From contig JADKGX010000002.1 of assembly GCA_016722065.1 (NCBI GenBank), positions 945,690 to 1,009,689 of the forward strand: DNA of 64,000 nt. The letters run 5' to 3'. Shown piece by piece: positions 44,463 to 53,766 of the stretch (the stretch's first letter is position 1; every line of letters begins with the position of its first letter). A program made the position numbers and the translations under genes. Source of the stretch: Planctomycetota bacterium. Its GTDB lineage: Bacteria > Planctomycetota > UBA8742 > UBA2392. The notes below the pieces were generated by a model. It was not told the origin of the DNA. It saw only the letters and a list, made by a program, of their open reading frames with translations, and did not search any database.

Positions 44463-44927
44463 ATGCCCAAAGAAGGTGACAAGGCCCCTGACTTCACGCT
44501 GATGGACCAGGACGGCAAGGCCCACAAGCTGTCGGATTTCAAGGGCAAATGGGTGGTGCTGTTTGCCTACCCCCGCGCCAACACGCCCGGCTGCACCCGC
44601 GAGGCGATTGCCTTTACCGGCCTGCACAAACAGTTTGCCAAAGAGGGCGCGGCGGTGCTGGGCATCAGCCCCGACACCTGCGCGGCCCAGAAGAAGTTTG
44701 AACAAAACCACAAACTGTCTGTGCCGCTGCTGGCCGACGCCGACAAAGCCGTCACCACCCAATACGGCATCTACGGCGAAAAAGTCATGTACGGCAAGAA
44801 AGTCAAAGGGATCATTCGCAGCACCTACCTGATTGACCCCAAAGGCGTTGTCGCCAAGAGCTGGAGCAAAGTAAAGGTCGACGGCCACGCTGAAAAAGTG
44901 CTGGAGGCGCTCAAGGGCTTGAAATAG
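44463..44927 (+). CDS. bcp: Peroxiredoxin of the Bcp/PrxQ type
   Basis: The 154-residue product has DKAPDFTLMDQDGKAHKLSD, the peroxidatic Cys in PRANTPGCTREA (about Cys44), and VSPDT-like ISPDTCAAQKKF. The second Cys four residues after the first, used for resolving in many Bcp proteins, is replaced by Ile; another Cys in DTCAAQ may take this role or it may act as a 1-Cys enzyme. It reduces hydrogen and organic peroxides in the cytosol. AAAGGA precedes the ATG, and a bidirectional terminator follows. Confidence 0.92.
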   Translation: MPKEGDKAPDFTLMDQDGKAHKLSDFKGKWVVLFAYPRANTPGCTREAIAFTGLHKQFAKEGAAVLGISPDTCAAQKKFEQNHKLSVPLLADADKAVTTQYGIYGEKVMYGKKVKGIIRSTYLIDPKGVVAKSWSKVKVDGHAEKVLEALKGLK

Positions 44928-44949
44928 CCGCTGCGCCGGATAGCCCAAA

Positions 44950-44980
44950 AAAAAGGCCCGCGCATTGCGCGGGCCTTTTT
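44950..44980. terminator. Bidirectional rho-independent terminator
   Basis: AAAAAGGCCCGCGC and GCGCGGGCCTTTTT form a perfect 14-pair stem with loop ATT, between the convergent genes ending at 44927 and 44993. Confidence 0.95.
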
Positions 44981-44992
44981 GCGGGCGTGGAA

Positions 44993-45946
44993 CTAGTTGC
45001 CCCAGTCGTAATCGTTGACCCAGCCCTTGAAGGCAGGGCCGGCTTTCTTGTGGAACTCGGCCGTGCGCGAAAAGCCGATGCGTGCCACGGTTTGCTTCTT
45101 CTTGGTCTTCCAGTCGGTCGTTTCGGTCCAGAAGTTCAGCACAATGAAGGTGTCGCCGGCTTCACTGTTGAACCAGAACGCAACTTCGCTGCTGTAGCGG
45201 TTCAGCAGCACGGTGGGCTTGCCCTGGCCGTTGGTGATGATCTTCTTCAGGCGTTGGATCAGCAGGTCGTAGGGGTCTACGCCTTCTTTCATGCCAACAA
45301 GCAGTTCCAGGCCCTGGGTTTCGTAGGGTTCCAGGAACTCCTTCATCTTGGTCACGTCGCCCTTGTTGATCGCTTCGATGATTTCCTTGAAGTTCGGGGC
45401 GTTCAGGTTGATCTGGTAGTCATCGGAGCTGTACGAAGAAAGATACCAGTTGTAGGGCAGTTTCTTGGCTTCTTCGCCTTCTTTGGCTTCCAGTTCAATC
45501 TGTTCACGCACTACGCGAATCAGGTGGGCGCCCATGGGGCTGTTGGCCAGCACAACGGCGTAGTTGCCCACGGTGCCCTGCTTGAGGGTCTGCATGCCTT
45601 CTTCGCTGAAGGTCGCCAGCACGGTCTGCAGTTCCTTCAGGTTGGTGTTGCCTTCGCTGCTGGACCAGCTTTTCTCATCAGCGCGGTTGCGGGCGTCGCC
45701 GTTGAGGCACAGCTTCAGGTCCGCCATCTTGCTTTCTTTGGCGGCCTTGATGGCCTTGGTAACGACATCGGCCGGGGCCTTGAAGCCTTCGTCGGTGCCG
45801 TCGTTGATCTTGAGTTCCGCAAGCTTGGGCAGCTTGTCACCCGATTGGGCCTTGGCTGCTTCTGCCACCGGGTCAGCGTGAACGTTGTTTACGGCAAAAC
45901 CCAGTGCCAGCGCCGCAGTGCACGCCATAAGCGCGAACTTATGCAT
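44993..45946 (-). CDS. Exported protein of unknown function
   Basis: The 317-residue product has a clear signal peptide (1-24, cut at VHA-DP). The mature protein is charged and helical in its first half (EAAKAQSGDKLPKLAELKIN, AIKAAKESKMADLKLCLNGD) and ends with a beta-rich part (GKPTVLLNRYSSEVAFWFNS, DTFIVLNFWTETTDWKTKKK). It looks like a DUF4878- or NTF2-like arrangement but I cannot assign a family. Highly codon-biased Lys/Glu usage (AAG, GAA) suggests good expression. Divergent from the acyl-CoA dehydrogenase gene. Confidence 0.7.
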   Translation of the reverse strand: MHKFALMACTAALALGFAVNNVHADPVAEAAKAQSGDKLPKLAELKINDGTDEGFKAPADVVTKAIKAAKESKMADLKLCLNGDARNRADEKSWSSSEGNTNLKELQTVLATFSEEGMQTLKQGTVGNYAVVLANSPMGAHLIRVVREQIELEAKEGEEAKKLPYNWYLSSYSSDDYQINLNAPNFKEIIEAINKGDVTKMKEFLEPYETQGLELLVGMKEGVDPYDLLIQRLKKIITNGQGKPTVLLNRYSSEVAFWFNSEAGDTFIVLNFWTETTDWKTKKKQTVARIGFSRTAEFHKKAGPAFKGWVNDYDWGN

Positions 45947-46194
45947 TCAAATCCCCTTGTCCGAAGTGTTCGCCCGGATCCGCCGGGCTTTGAGCGACCA
46001 ACCAGCATAGTTACGGCCCGGCCTATTTCAATTTGACGCCGGATTTCCGGCACCCCGGGTGGCCAAAAAGCGCCACGCCATGCCCCTGGGCGGGGCACAA
46101 CCGGCCCCGAAATTTCCTGAAAACCGGGCCCGGGCAGGGCCGTTGCAACGCGCTACGCCTGGGTTAAGGTAAGGCACTCGCCGCCGGAGAACCC

Positions 46195-47352
46195 ATGGAT
46201 TTCGCCTTCACAGAAGAACAGCAGATGCTGCACCAGGCCGCGGCGGAATTCTGCAAATCCGACGTTGAGCCTGTCGCCCTGAAGCTGGAAAACACCCGGG
46301 AGTTCCCCTGGGACCTGACCAAACGCATGTCCGAGATGGGCTTCATGGGTCTGGTTGTGCCCCAGGAATACGGCGGCGTGGGCGCTGATTATCTGGCCTA
46401 CCTGATGGTGGAAGGCGAACTGGCCAAGACCAGTATCAGCCTGAGCATGACCCTGGGTGCGCAAAACAGCCTGGTGGGCCTGCCGATCATCAACTTCGCC
46501 ACCGAGGCCCAGAAGAAGAAGTTTCTGCCCCCGCTGGCTGCCGGCGAAAAGCTGGGCTGCTTTGCGCTGACAGAGCCCGGCGCCGGTTCTGACCCCGCGG
46601 GCATGCGCACCACGGCCATCCGAAAGGGCGACAAGTGGGTCATCAACGGCACCAAAATCTACATCACCAACGGCAGTGTCGCCAAAATCGCCATTGTCTG
46701 GGCGCGCACCGGCACCAAACCTGACGGCAAGGCCCAGATCACGGCGTTTCTCGTCGATCGCGACGAAAGCCCGTTCAAGACCGGCACGATTGAGCACAAG
46801 ATGGGCGTGCACGCCAGCCCGACGACCGAACTGGTTTTTGAGGACTGCGAAGTTCCCGCCGACGCCGTGCTGGGCAAAGAAGGCGACGGCTTTCGCGTCG
46901 CGCTGCTGACCTTGAACACCGGGCGCTTGAGTGTGGCCACGCAATGCCTGGGCCTTGCCCAGGGGGCCTACGAGCGCGCCAAGAAGTTTGCCAGCGAGCG
47001 CGAGCAATTCGGCAGCAAGATTGCCGATTTTCAGGCCATCAGCTTCAAGCTGGCCGACATGATCACCGAGATCAACGCCGCGCGCGGGCTGGTTTGGCAG
47101 GCCGTGTGGTTGAAGGAACAGTTCGGGTTGAATGACCCGCGCTTTATCAGCATGGCCGCCCAGGCCAAGCTGTTCGCCAGCGAAATGGCAGAGCGCGTAA
47201 CCAGCAGCGCGGTGCAGATTCACGGCGGCTATGGCTACATGACTGAGTATCGAGTCGAGGAGTTCTTTCGCGCCGCCCGCCTGATGACGATTGTGGAAGG
47301 CACCAGCGAAATCCAACGCCTGACGATCTCACGCTGGGAGATGAAGGGTTGA
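46195..47352 (+). CDS. Acyl-CoA dehydrogenase (short-chain/butyryl type)
   Basis: The 385-residue flavoenzyme has DFAFTEEQQMLHQAAAEFCK, the FAD/substrate motif GCFALTEPGAGSDPAG (about 120-135), KWVINGTKIYITNGSVA, SEREQFGSKIADFQAISFKL, IHGGYGYMTEYRVE and the base Glu368 in VEGTSEIQRL. It oxidises acyl-CoA to trans-2-enoyl-CoA, passing electrons to an electron-transfer flavoprotein. No other beta-oxidation genes are adjacent. CGGAG precedes the ATG at 46195; TAAGGT near 46165 may be the -10. Confidence 0.95.
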   Translation: MDFAFTEEQQMLHQAAAEFCKSDVEPVALKLENTREFPWDLTKRMSEMGFMGLVVPQEYGGVGADYLAYLMVEGELAKTSISLSMTLGAQNSLVGLPIINFATEAQKKKFLPPLAAGEKLGCFALTEPGAGSDPAGMRTTAIRKGDKWVINGTKIYITNGSVAKIAIVWARTGTKPDGKAQITAFLVDRDESPFKTGTIEHKMGVHASPTTELVFEDCEVPADAVLGKEGDGFRVALLTLNTGRLSVATQCLGLAQGAYERAKKFASEREQFGSKIADFQAISFKLADMITEINAARGLVWQAVWLKEQFGLNDPRFISMAAQAKLFASEMAERVTSSAVQIHGGYGYMTEYRVEEFFRAARLMTIVEGTSEIQRLTISRWEMKG

Positions 47353-47430
47353 GGCCGCTTCCACTTGCACGGAATCAGCCTTTGTCCTTGCCTGTTTCAT
47401 CGTTGAATCCCGCTTGACCAAGGAGATGCC

Positions 47431-48282
47431 ATGGCTTTGAAGACTTCGCTGTTTGCCGCAGCACTTTGTGTGGCTTGCGCCGGCCTGCTGGTGCCTGTGC
47501 TGGCCCAGATGGCGCCCTCGGATCCGGCCGTGCCCGCCGAGCCCGCCAAAACCGCCCCAAGCACAGAAGCCATTACCTACAAGATTGGCGAAGCCGAGTT
47601 TGAGGGCTTTCTGGCCCAGCCCGCTGCCGCAGACAAAGAAGGCGCCAAGCTGCCCGCCGTGCTGATTGTTCATGACTGGATGGGCGACAAGCAGTTCGAA
47701 CACGACAAGGCCATCGCCCTGGCCAAGCTGGGCTACGTGGCTTTTTCCTGCGACATGTACGGCAAGGGCATTCGCCCCAAGAACCCGCAGGAAGCCGCGG
47801 CCCGCAGCGGCGCTGTGCGCAAGGACCCGGCCGTGCTGCGCGACCGCGTGGCAGCGGCACTCAAACTGTTGAAGGAGCGCAAAGGCGTGGACGCGGCCAA
47901 GGTGTGCGCCATGGGCTTCTGCTTTGGAGGCGGCGTGGTACTCGAGCTGGCCCGCAGCGGTGCCGATGTTGCTGCCGTGGTTTCGTTCCATGGCGGGCTG
48001 GCCACGACACTGCCCGCCAGCGCGGAAACACTGAAGGCCAAAGTGCTGGTGCTGCACGGCGCCGACGACCCCTTTGTGCCCCAGGAACAAGTCACGGACT
48101 TCATGGCAGAAATGAAAGCCGCCAAGGCCGACTGGCACCTGGTGCAGTTTGGCAACTCTGTGCACGCCTTTACCAACCCCGATGCCGGCACCGACAACAG
48201 CAAGGGCGGCGCCTACAATGAAAAGGCCAACGCCCGCAGTTGGGAAATGCTGAAAGACTTCCTGGCTGAAGTCACCGGCTAG
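47431..48282 (+). CDS. Exported dienelactone hydrolase-family protein
   Basis: The 283-residue product has a signal peptide (1-26), then an alpha/beta-hydrolase of the DLH type with a complete Cys-Asp-His triad: Cys164 in GFCFGGG, Asp212 or 213 in HGADDPFVP and His245 in SVHAFTNPDA. Cytosolic dienelactone hydrolases act in chlorocatechol breakdown; exported relatives hydrolyse other esters or lactones. AAGGAG precedes the ATG at 47431. It is 78 bases after the acyl-CoA dehydrogenase gene and ends in a terminator, so the two may be one transcript. Confidence 0.85.
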   Translation: MALKTSLFAAALCVACAGLLVPVLAQMAPSDPAVPAEPAKTAPSTEAITYKIGEAEFEGFLAQPAAADKEGAKLPAVLIVHDWMGDKQFEHDKAIALAKLGYVAFSCDMYGKGIRPKNPQEAAARSGAVRKDPAVLRDRVAAALKLLKERKGVDAAKVCAMGFCFGGGVVLELARSGADVAAVVSFHGGLATTLPASAETLKAKVLVLHGADDPFVPQEQVTDFMAEMKAAKADWHLVQFGNSVHAFTNPDAGTDNSKGGAYNEKANARSWEMLKDFLAEVTG

Positions 48283-48308
48283 CTGGCCCGCAAACGCGGC
48301 AAAACAAT

Positions 48309-48341
48309 CCCGGCGGCGCATGGCGCTGCCGGGTGTGTTTT
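48309..48341 (+). terminator. Terminator after the dienelactone hydrolase gene
   Basis: CCCGGCGGCGC (48309-48319) and GCGCTGCCGGG (48323-48333) pair with one G-T around ATG and are followed by TGTGTTTT. Confidence 0.75.
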
Positions 48342-48355
48342 CGAGCGCCTTGGCA

Positions 48356-48361
48356 TATTGT
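48356..48361 (+). promoter_or_regulatory. -10 element of a leaderless promoter for rsmH
   Basis: TATTGT lies exactly six bases before the ATG at 48368, which has no clear ribosome site. Confidence 0.5.
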
Positions 48362-48367
48362 CAGGTC

Positions 48368-49411
48368 ATGGCCGACGTTCCACCCAAGCCACCCCGCCGC
48401 AAGCGTTATCAAGGCACGCACCCGCGCGGCTTTGGCGAACGCTACAAGGAGCTGAACCCGGCCAAGTACCCCGGCCAGGCCGCCAAGATTCGCAACCAGG
48501 GCCGCACACCCGCGGGCACGCATGTACCGATCCTGCTGCCACAGGTGCTGGCTGCGCTTGCGCCCCAACCCGGCGAAGTCGTACTGGATTGCACCCTGGG
48601 TTACGGTGGCCACGCCGAAGCCCTGGCCCGCGCCGTGGCGCCTCAGGGCCGTGTTGTCGGCATTGACCTTGACCCTGCTGAACAAGCCCTCACGCTGGCC
48701 CGTCTGCAGGGGCTGGGTTTGCCGGTTACCGCCCACCACACCAACTTTGCCGGAGCAGGCAAAGTGCTGGCCCATGAGGGCCTGCAGGGCGTGCACTGCC
48801 TGCTGGCGGACCTTGGCTTGTCCAGCATGCAACTGGACCGCCCCGAGCGCGGTTTTGGCTTCAAGCGTGACGGTCCGCTGGACATGCGCATGGACGCCAC
48901 GCGGGGCCGCACCGCCAGCCAACTGATTGCAGATACCGACGAAACCACTCTGGCTGGCTGGTTGAAAGATTTTGGCGACGAACCCCGGCCCCTGGAAGTC
49001 GCGCAAGCCATCAAGGCCGCCGCACCGGCCACCACCCGCGAACTGGCCGATTGCGTCCTGCGCGCCAAGGGCATTGAACCCTCGGCCCTGCGCCGCCGCA
49101 CCGCCCGCGACAAGCACCCCGCCGCGCAGGTTTTCATGGCGCTGCGCATGGCCACAAACCGGGAGCCCGAAAACCTGGATCAGTTGCTGCGCACTCTGCC
49201 CTGGCTGCTGGTGCCTGGCGGGCGCGTGGCGATCTTGACCTTTCACAGCGGCGAAGAACGCCGCGTGCAGACGGCCTTTGCAGCACACCTGGCGGCCGGC
49301 CTGTTTTCAAGCTGCGATGTTGTTGGCACCACGCCGGGCCGCGAAGAAATCTACGGCAACCCCCGCGCACGCAGCGCCCGCCTGTTTTCGGCCGTGCGGG
49401 CCACGGATTAG
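48368..49411 (+). CDS. rsmH: 16S rRNA (cytosine(1402)-N(4))-methyltransferase
   Basis: The 347-residue product has a basic N-terminal extension (1-45), then the RsmH core: HVPILLPQVLAAL, LDCTLGYGGHAEAL (SAM motif I, about 78-91), GIDLDPAEQAL, LADLGLSSMQLD and PLDMRMD, and the C-terminal FHSGEERRVQ. The usual DHSxEDR-type motif is replaced by FHSGEER. It methylates N4 of C1402 in 16S rRNA. rsmH normally opens the dcw cell-division cluster; here mtfA and a TPR gene follow, so the cluster is absent or elsewhere. The start at 48368 is preferred over a GTG/ATG at 48320 because of the TATTGT box and family length. Confidence 0.9.
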   Translation: MADVPPKPPRRKRYQGTHPRGFGERYKELNPAKYPGQAAKIRNQGRTPAGTHVPILLPQVLAALAPQPGEVVLDCTLGYGGHAEALARAVAPQGRVVGIDLDPAEQALTLARLQGLGLPVTAHHTNFAGAGKVLAHEGLQGVHCLLADLGLSSMQLDRPERGFGFKRDGPLDMRMDATRGRTASQLIADTDETTLAGWLKDFGDEPRPLEVAQAIKAAAPATTRELADCVLRAKGIEPSALRRRTARDKHPAAQVFMALRMATNREPENLDQLLRTLPWLLVPGGRVAILTFHSGEERRVQTAFAAHLAAGLFSSCDVVGTTPGREEIYGNPRARSARLFSAVRATD

Positions 49412-49420
49412 GCGGGCAGG

Positions 49421-50251
49421 ATGTTCCAATGGCTGCGAAAAAGGAAGCGTGCCCACTTCAGCCCGGCTGGCCCGGCCCTGGGGCCGGTGCTGCAATCGCT
49501 GCCCCTTTGGGCCATGCTGCCCGCGCAAGATCAGGCCGAACTGGCCCAGCTTGTGCCCCGGTTTCTCGCGCGCAAGTCGATCGAGGCCTGCGGTGGCCTT
49601 GTGCTGACCCAAGCCATGTGCGTGGCGATAGCCGCCAACGCCTGCCTGCTGCTGCTGCGGCGCAAGCACGACCTGTTTCCGCACATGGGCACGGTGCTGC
49701 TGTACCCTGCGGCCTACGTGGCGCAGCACACGCAAGTGCACGAGGGCGGGCTGGAAGAACAGCGCCAGGACGTGCTGCTGGGCGAAAGCTGGCAACGCGG
49801 CAACGTGGTGCTCTCCTGGCAAGACGTGGCCCTGGATTGCGCCAACATCGACGACGGTTTCAACGTCACCCTGCATGAGTTTGCCCACCAACTGGACGCC
49901 GAAAACGGCGCCATGGATGGCGCGCCAAGCCTGCCAGCGGGCCTGGCAAAGCCCTGGGCCGACACCATGGCCGCCGAGTACGCGGCCCTTTGCGCAAGGG
50001 CCGAAAGCGAGCCAGCGCCCGACAGCGCCACAGAAAGCGCCGCAGAATGTGCCGATTCCGACGCAGCGGACTGGGTGCTGGACCCTTACGGTGCGGAGGA
50101 CCCGGCCGAGTTCTTTGCCGTTGCGACCGAAGCGTTCTTTGAGGACTCGCCCGGGCTGAAGGATCGGCACCCGGCGGTCTACTCCTTGCTTGCCCAATAC
50201 TTCAACCAGGACCCCGCAAGCTGGCCGGGCTGGTCAGGGCAAGCCCCCTGA
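49421..50251 (+). CDS. mtfA: MtfA-type zinc peptidase (Mlc titration factor family)
   Basis: The 276-residue product has the M90-family features FLARKSIEACGGLVLTQAMC near the N-terminus and the zinc site HEFAHQLDAENG (His152, Glu153, His156), with a distal Glu in EFFAVATEAFFE as third ligand. In Escherichia coli MtfA binds the repressor Mlc and has peptidase activity; whether an Mlc exists here is unknown. An acidic Ala/Glu/Ser-rich insert (about 190-215) lies before the EFFAVATE motif. It starts nine bases after the rsmH stop, with GGGCAGG directly before the ATG. Confidence 0.88.
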   Translation: MFQWLRKRKRAHFSPAGPALGPVLQSLPLWAMLPAQDQAELAQLVPRFLARKSIEACGGLVLTQAMCVAIAANACLLLLRRKHDLFPHMGTVLLYPAAYVAQHTQVHEGGLEEQRQDVLLGESWQRGNVVLSWQDVALDCANIDDGFNVTLHEFAHQLDAENGAMDGAPSLPAGLAKPWADTMAAEYAALCARAESEPAPDSATESAAECADSDAADWVLDPYGAEDPAEFFAVATEAFFEDSPGLKDRHPAVYSLLAQYFNQDPASWPGWSGQAP

Positions 50252-50263
50252 ACCGCCGCCGGG

Positions 50264-50269
50264 TACACT
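50264..50269 (+). promoter_or_regulatory. -10 element of a leaderless promoter for the TPR gene
   Basis: TACACT lies exactly six bases before the ATG at 50276, which lacks a ribosome site. Confidence 0.5.
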
Positions 50270-50275
50270 GTGTCC

Positions 50276-51664
50276 ATGTCAGCCGAAGACCTTTATGCCT
50301 TCCAGCACGCGGTGTTGCGCGACGCCTGCTATCAGCTTCAGCCGCCCAGCGAGCGCGCGCTGCTGCACTGGCATGCCTTTCACAGCCTGCAACGACCACA
50401 GGACGGCGAAGTCCACCCCCGTTCGGTCGAGTTGCTGCACCACATTCTTGCCTCCGCATCCGCGCCGCTGCCTCCCGCACAGCAGGCCCGCCGCGCGGAA
50501 CTTGAGGCCTCCTGCCTGCTGCGCGCCGCAGAGTTCGCGCGCCTTCAAATGCAGTGGTCGCGGGCCCACGAGCTTTACACGCTGGTCGAGGCCCACAGCG
50601 CCGTGACAGGCCAGGGCCGCGCCACGGCCCGTTTCGGCCGTGCGGAAATCCTGCGCCTGACCGGCGACGCACGCAAAGCCCTGCCGATGTATGAACAGTT
50701 GCTGACCGATCCCGAGACCGCGCCGGCCCTGCGCACAAAACTTTCCACCTCGCTTGCGGCCTGCGAGTTTCTGCTGGGCGACACCGCCCGGGCCGAGAAG
50801 CTTCTGCGGGATGCCGCAATCAACGGGCCGGACGCACGGTCGCGTGCCGTCAATCGCGGCATTCTGGGCATCATCCTGCGCCGCCAGGGCAAGCTGACGG
50901 AAGCTGAAGCGACCATGCGCGACTCCATAGAGGCCTGGCGCACGCTGGGCGATCCCATTGCACGGGCCAACGAGGAGGCCAACCTTGCCAATGTGCTGCG
51001 CGACGCCGGACGACTGGATGAGGCCATCGCGCTTTACCAGGCCACGGTCCGCGAGTTTCTGGAGTTCGGCGCCGCCGGCCACGCGGCAACCCAGCTTTCG
51101 AACCTGGGCAGCGCGCTGATGGACGCCAGGCGGCAGGACGAGGCCGAACGCGCACTGCACCAGGCCATTGCCCTGCTGCGCGAGCACGGGCCCGCGCGCA
51201 TGCTGGGCATTGCTCTGGGAAACATGGCCTCGCTGGAAACCAGCCGGGGCAAGTACGCGGTGGCGCAGCAACTGTTGAAGGAGTGCCTGAGCCTGCTGGA
51301 ACCGTTGCAGGAAAAGGCGCTGCTGGGCGCGTTTCGCAGCGAACTGGCGCGCAGCCACCTGCTGTGCGGCGCCTATGCCGAGGCGCAAACGCTGCTGTTG
51401 CGTGCGGACCGGGAATTGCAGGAATGCGGCGCCGTGCTGACGCGCATGGCCAACACGCTGCCGCTGCTGTCACGTCTTGCGCTGGCGCGGGCCGAGCGTT
51501 CAGAGGCGCTGGAGTACCTCCGGCTCGCCGTTGCCATGGCAGACGACTTGCGCCTGCCGCCCGACAGCCCGCAGCGCGAGATCATCCGGTCCACGGGGGC
51601 GGCACTCGAAGCAGCCGACACACACCTGGTGCACGGGCATCTGCCTGAAGAAATCGGCGGCTGA
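50276..51664 (+). CDS. Tetratricopeptide-repeat protein
   Basis: The 462-residue product is almost wholly helical with repeated 34-40-residue TPR units: RNQGKL-like LTEAEATMRDSIEAWRTLGD, RLDEAIALYQATVREFLEFG, RQDEAERALHQAIALLREHG and KYAVAQQLLKECLSLLEPLQ. The N-terminal about 90 residues (EDLYAFQHAVLRDACYQLQP, ERALLHWHAFHSLQ) resemble the segment after the ATPase domain in large kinase- or AAA-linked TPR regulators, so the protein may be a split-off module of such a regulator. No enzymatic domain is seen; it probably assembles protein complexes. It is followed by a convergent ABC-transporter gene seven bases later. Confidence 0.82.
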   Translation: MSAEDLYAFQHAVLRDACYQLQPPSERALLHWHAFHSLQRPQDGEVHPRSVELLHHILASASAPLPPAQQARRAELEASCLLRAAEFARLQMQWSRAHELYTLVEAHSAVTGQGRATARFGRAEILRLTGDARKALPMYEQLLTDPETAPALRTKLSTSLAACEFLLGDTARAEKLLRDAAINGPDARSRAVNRGILGIILRRQGKLTEAEATMRDSIEAWRTLGDPIARANEEANLANVLRDAGRLDEAIALYQATVREFLEFGAAGHAATQLSNLGSALMDARRQDEAERALHQAIALLREHGPARMLGIALGNMASLETSRGKYAVAQQLLKECLSLLEPLQEKALLGAFRSELARSHLLCGAYAEAQTLLLRADRELQECGAVLTRMANTLPLLSRLALARAERSEALEYLRLAVAMADDLRLPPDSPQREIIRSTGAALEAADTHLVHGHLPEEIGG

Positions 51665-51670
51665 AGGGGC

Positions 51671-53620
51671 TCAGGCCCCCGCTTCCACACGTTTACGAAT
51701 GTCGGCGATATCGGGGTCTGGAATGGCGTCCATCAACCGGCGTGTGTAGGCGTGCTTGGGGTTGCTGTAAATCTCGTCGCTGGTGGCGTACTCCACAATG
51801 TGGCCGCCGCGATCGAAATCCTGTTCCCGAATGCCGTCTCGCTTGCCTTCATTCCACAGTTCCTGCAGCGTCTTGCCGGGGCACATGACCGCGATTTCGT
51901 CGCTGATGAACTTCACCACACTCAAGTCGTGGCTGATGAAAATGTAGGTCAGGCCCAGTTCGTCCTGCAGGTCCAGCAGCAGGTTCAACACACCGGCCTG
52001 AATGCTGACGTCCAGCGCGCTGACGCTTTCGTCGCAGACAATGAACTCGGGTTCCACGGCCAGTGTGCGGGCAATGCCCACGCGCTGGCGCTGGCCGCCA
52101 GAAAACTCGTGCGGGTAACGCTGCATGTTGTCGGCGGGCAGGCCTACTTTTTCCAGCAGGTAGGCTGCGCGTTCTTCACGCCCGCGCGCATTGCCGTGCA
52201 GGCCGTGCACCTTCATGGGCTCCATGATCGCCGCGCCGATGGTCATGCGCGGGTTCAGGCTGCTGAAGGGGTCCTGAAATATGATCTGCATCTTGCGGCG
52301 CATTTCGCGCAACTGGTTGGCCGGCATGCCGGTGATTTCGCGCTCGCCATAAAACACGCGGCCGGCCGTGGGCTCAATCAACCGCAGAATCGTGCGGCCC
52401 AAGGTGGTTTTGCCACAACCGGATTCCCCCACCAGCCCGATCGTGCGGCCTTTGCGCACCGTGATGGTGACGTCGTCTACCGCCTTGACGTACCCGACAG
52501 TGCGGCGCATGACGCCCTTCTTGATCGGAAAATACGTCTTGATGCCTTCCATGCGCACCAGCGGCGTATCGAAAGCCTCGGCCTGTTCGCGGCGCTTGGC
52601 GGGGCGGGGCCGGTTCGGAATCTCCAGGTTCGGGTCGGTCGCGTCCAGTGTGATGCCCTGGCGTTCGGCCTCTTGAAAGTCGGCCACGGTGGGCAGGCGC
52701 TCAGCCTTGGTGGTCAGCTTGGGCTTGCAGGCCAGCAAACCCTTGGTGTAGGGGTGCTGGGGGTTGGCAAAGATGTCCAGCACGCGGCCGTATTCGACAA
52801 TCTTGCCGCGGTACATCACGGCGACTTTGTCGGTCACCTCTGCCACCACGCCCAGGTCGTGCGTAATGAACAGCACGGCCATGCGGCGCTCGTTCTGTAC
52901 CTTCTTGACCAATTCCAGAATCTGCTTCTGGATCGTGACGTCAAACGCCGTGGTGGGTTCGTCGCAAATCAGCATGCGCGGGTTGCAGGCCAGCGCCATG
53001 GCAATCATCACCCGCTGTTTCATGCCACCGGAAAGCTCAAACGGGTACTGCTTGACGCGCACTTCGGGGTTGGGAATGCCCACTTCGTGAAACAGCTCCA
53101 CGGTGCGCTTCCAGGCCTCGTCTTTGCTCATGCCCAGGTGAAGTGTCAGGGCTTCCACGACCTGCGACCCGCAACTGAACACGGGGTTCAGGCTGGTCAT
53201 GGGTTCTTGAAAGATCATGGCGATATCGCCGCCACGAATTTTGCGCAGCTCGGCCTCGCCCATTTTGGCCAGGTCAACATCGGCGCCGCCTTCGTTGCGC
53301 CACTTGATCGTGCCGCCTTCAATGCGGCCGGTCTGGCTGGGCAAAAGCTTGAGCATGCTGTAGGCCGTCATCGACTTGCCGCTGCCTGATTCGCCCACCA
53401 CGCCCAGGGTTTCGCCTTCGCCGATTTTCAGGCTGATGCCGTCAATGGCTTTGACCACGCCGTGGTCGGTGTGGAAGTAGGTGCAAAGGTCGGTGATTTC
53501 CAGCAGCGGGTGCGCGACGATTTCGTTTTTGACGGAATCGTGCACAACGGCCGGGCGATCCTTGAGATCCACGAATTCGGTCTTGCCGCGGTTTAACGTG
53601 TTGGTGTGCTCGTGGCCCAA
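51671..53620 (-). CDS. Fused DppD-DppF-type peptide/nickel ABC transporter ATPase
   Basis: The 649-residue protein holds two complete ABC ATPase domains in the order DppD then DppF: first domain (about 50-320) with GESGSGKS, LSGGMKQRV, CDEPTTAFD and the oligopeptide-type HPYTKGLL; second domain (about 375-620) with GESGCGKTT, FSGGQRQRVGIARTLA, CDESVSALDVS and HAYTRRLM. An unusual insert near 590-605 (PGKTLQELWNEGKRDGIREQ) interrupts the second domain after the switch His. The start is TTG at 53620, six bases after GGAGG; an ATG further upstream lies in non-coding-like sequence. It would power uptake of di-/oligopeptides or similar solutes; the permeases and binding protein are not nearby. Confidence 0.9.
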   Translation of the reverse strand: MGHEHTNTLNRGKTEFVDLKDRPAVVHDSVKNEIVAHPLLEITDLCTYFHTDHGVVKAIDGISLKIGEGETLGVVGESGSGKSMTAYSMLKLLPSQTGRIEGGTIKWRNEGGADVDLAKMGEAELRKIRGGDIAMIFQEPMTSLNPVFSCGSQVVEALTLHLGMSKDEAWKRTVELFHEVGIPNPEVRVKQYPFELSGGMKQRVMIAMALACNPRMLICDEPTTAFDVTIQKQILELVKKVQNERRMAVLFITHDLGVVAEVTDKVAVMYRGKIVEYGRVLDIFANPQHPYTKGLLACKPKLTTKAERLPTVADFQEAERQGITLDATDPNLEIPNRPRPAKRREQAEAFDTPLVRMEGIKTYFPIKKGVMRRTVGYVKAVDDVTITVRKGRTIGLVGESGCGKTTLGRTILRLIEPTAGRVFYGEREITGMPANQLREMRRKMQIIFQDPFSSLNPRMTIGAAIMEPMKVHGLHGNARGREERAAYLLEKVGLPADNMQRYPHEFSGGQRQRVGIARTLAVEPEFIVCDESVSALDVSIQAGVLNLLLDLQDELGLTYIFISHDLSVVKFISDEIAVMCPGKTLQELWNEGKRDGIREQDFDRGGHIVEYATSDEIYSNPKHAYTRRLMDAIPDPDIADIRKRVEAGA

Positions 53621-53766
53621 GGTAAGCCTCCGGAGTGGCGATACTGCCCATATTACGAACAGGCCGAAGTTAGGGGGGGCACAAAGGCGCGTCAAGCAAG
53701 ATGGCGGGATTGGGGCCGGCAAGGGTGCGGGTGCGGGTGCAGGTACACCTTGACCTGCCCGGCGGC

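Noticed and set aside
48368..50251. Start of a dcw cell-division cluster
   Set aside because: rsmH is followed by mtfA and a TPR gene; no ftsL, ftsI or mur genes occur.
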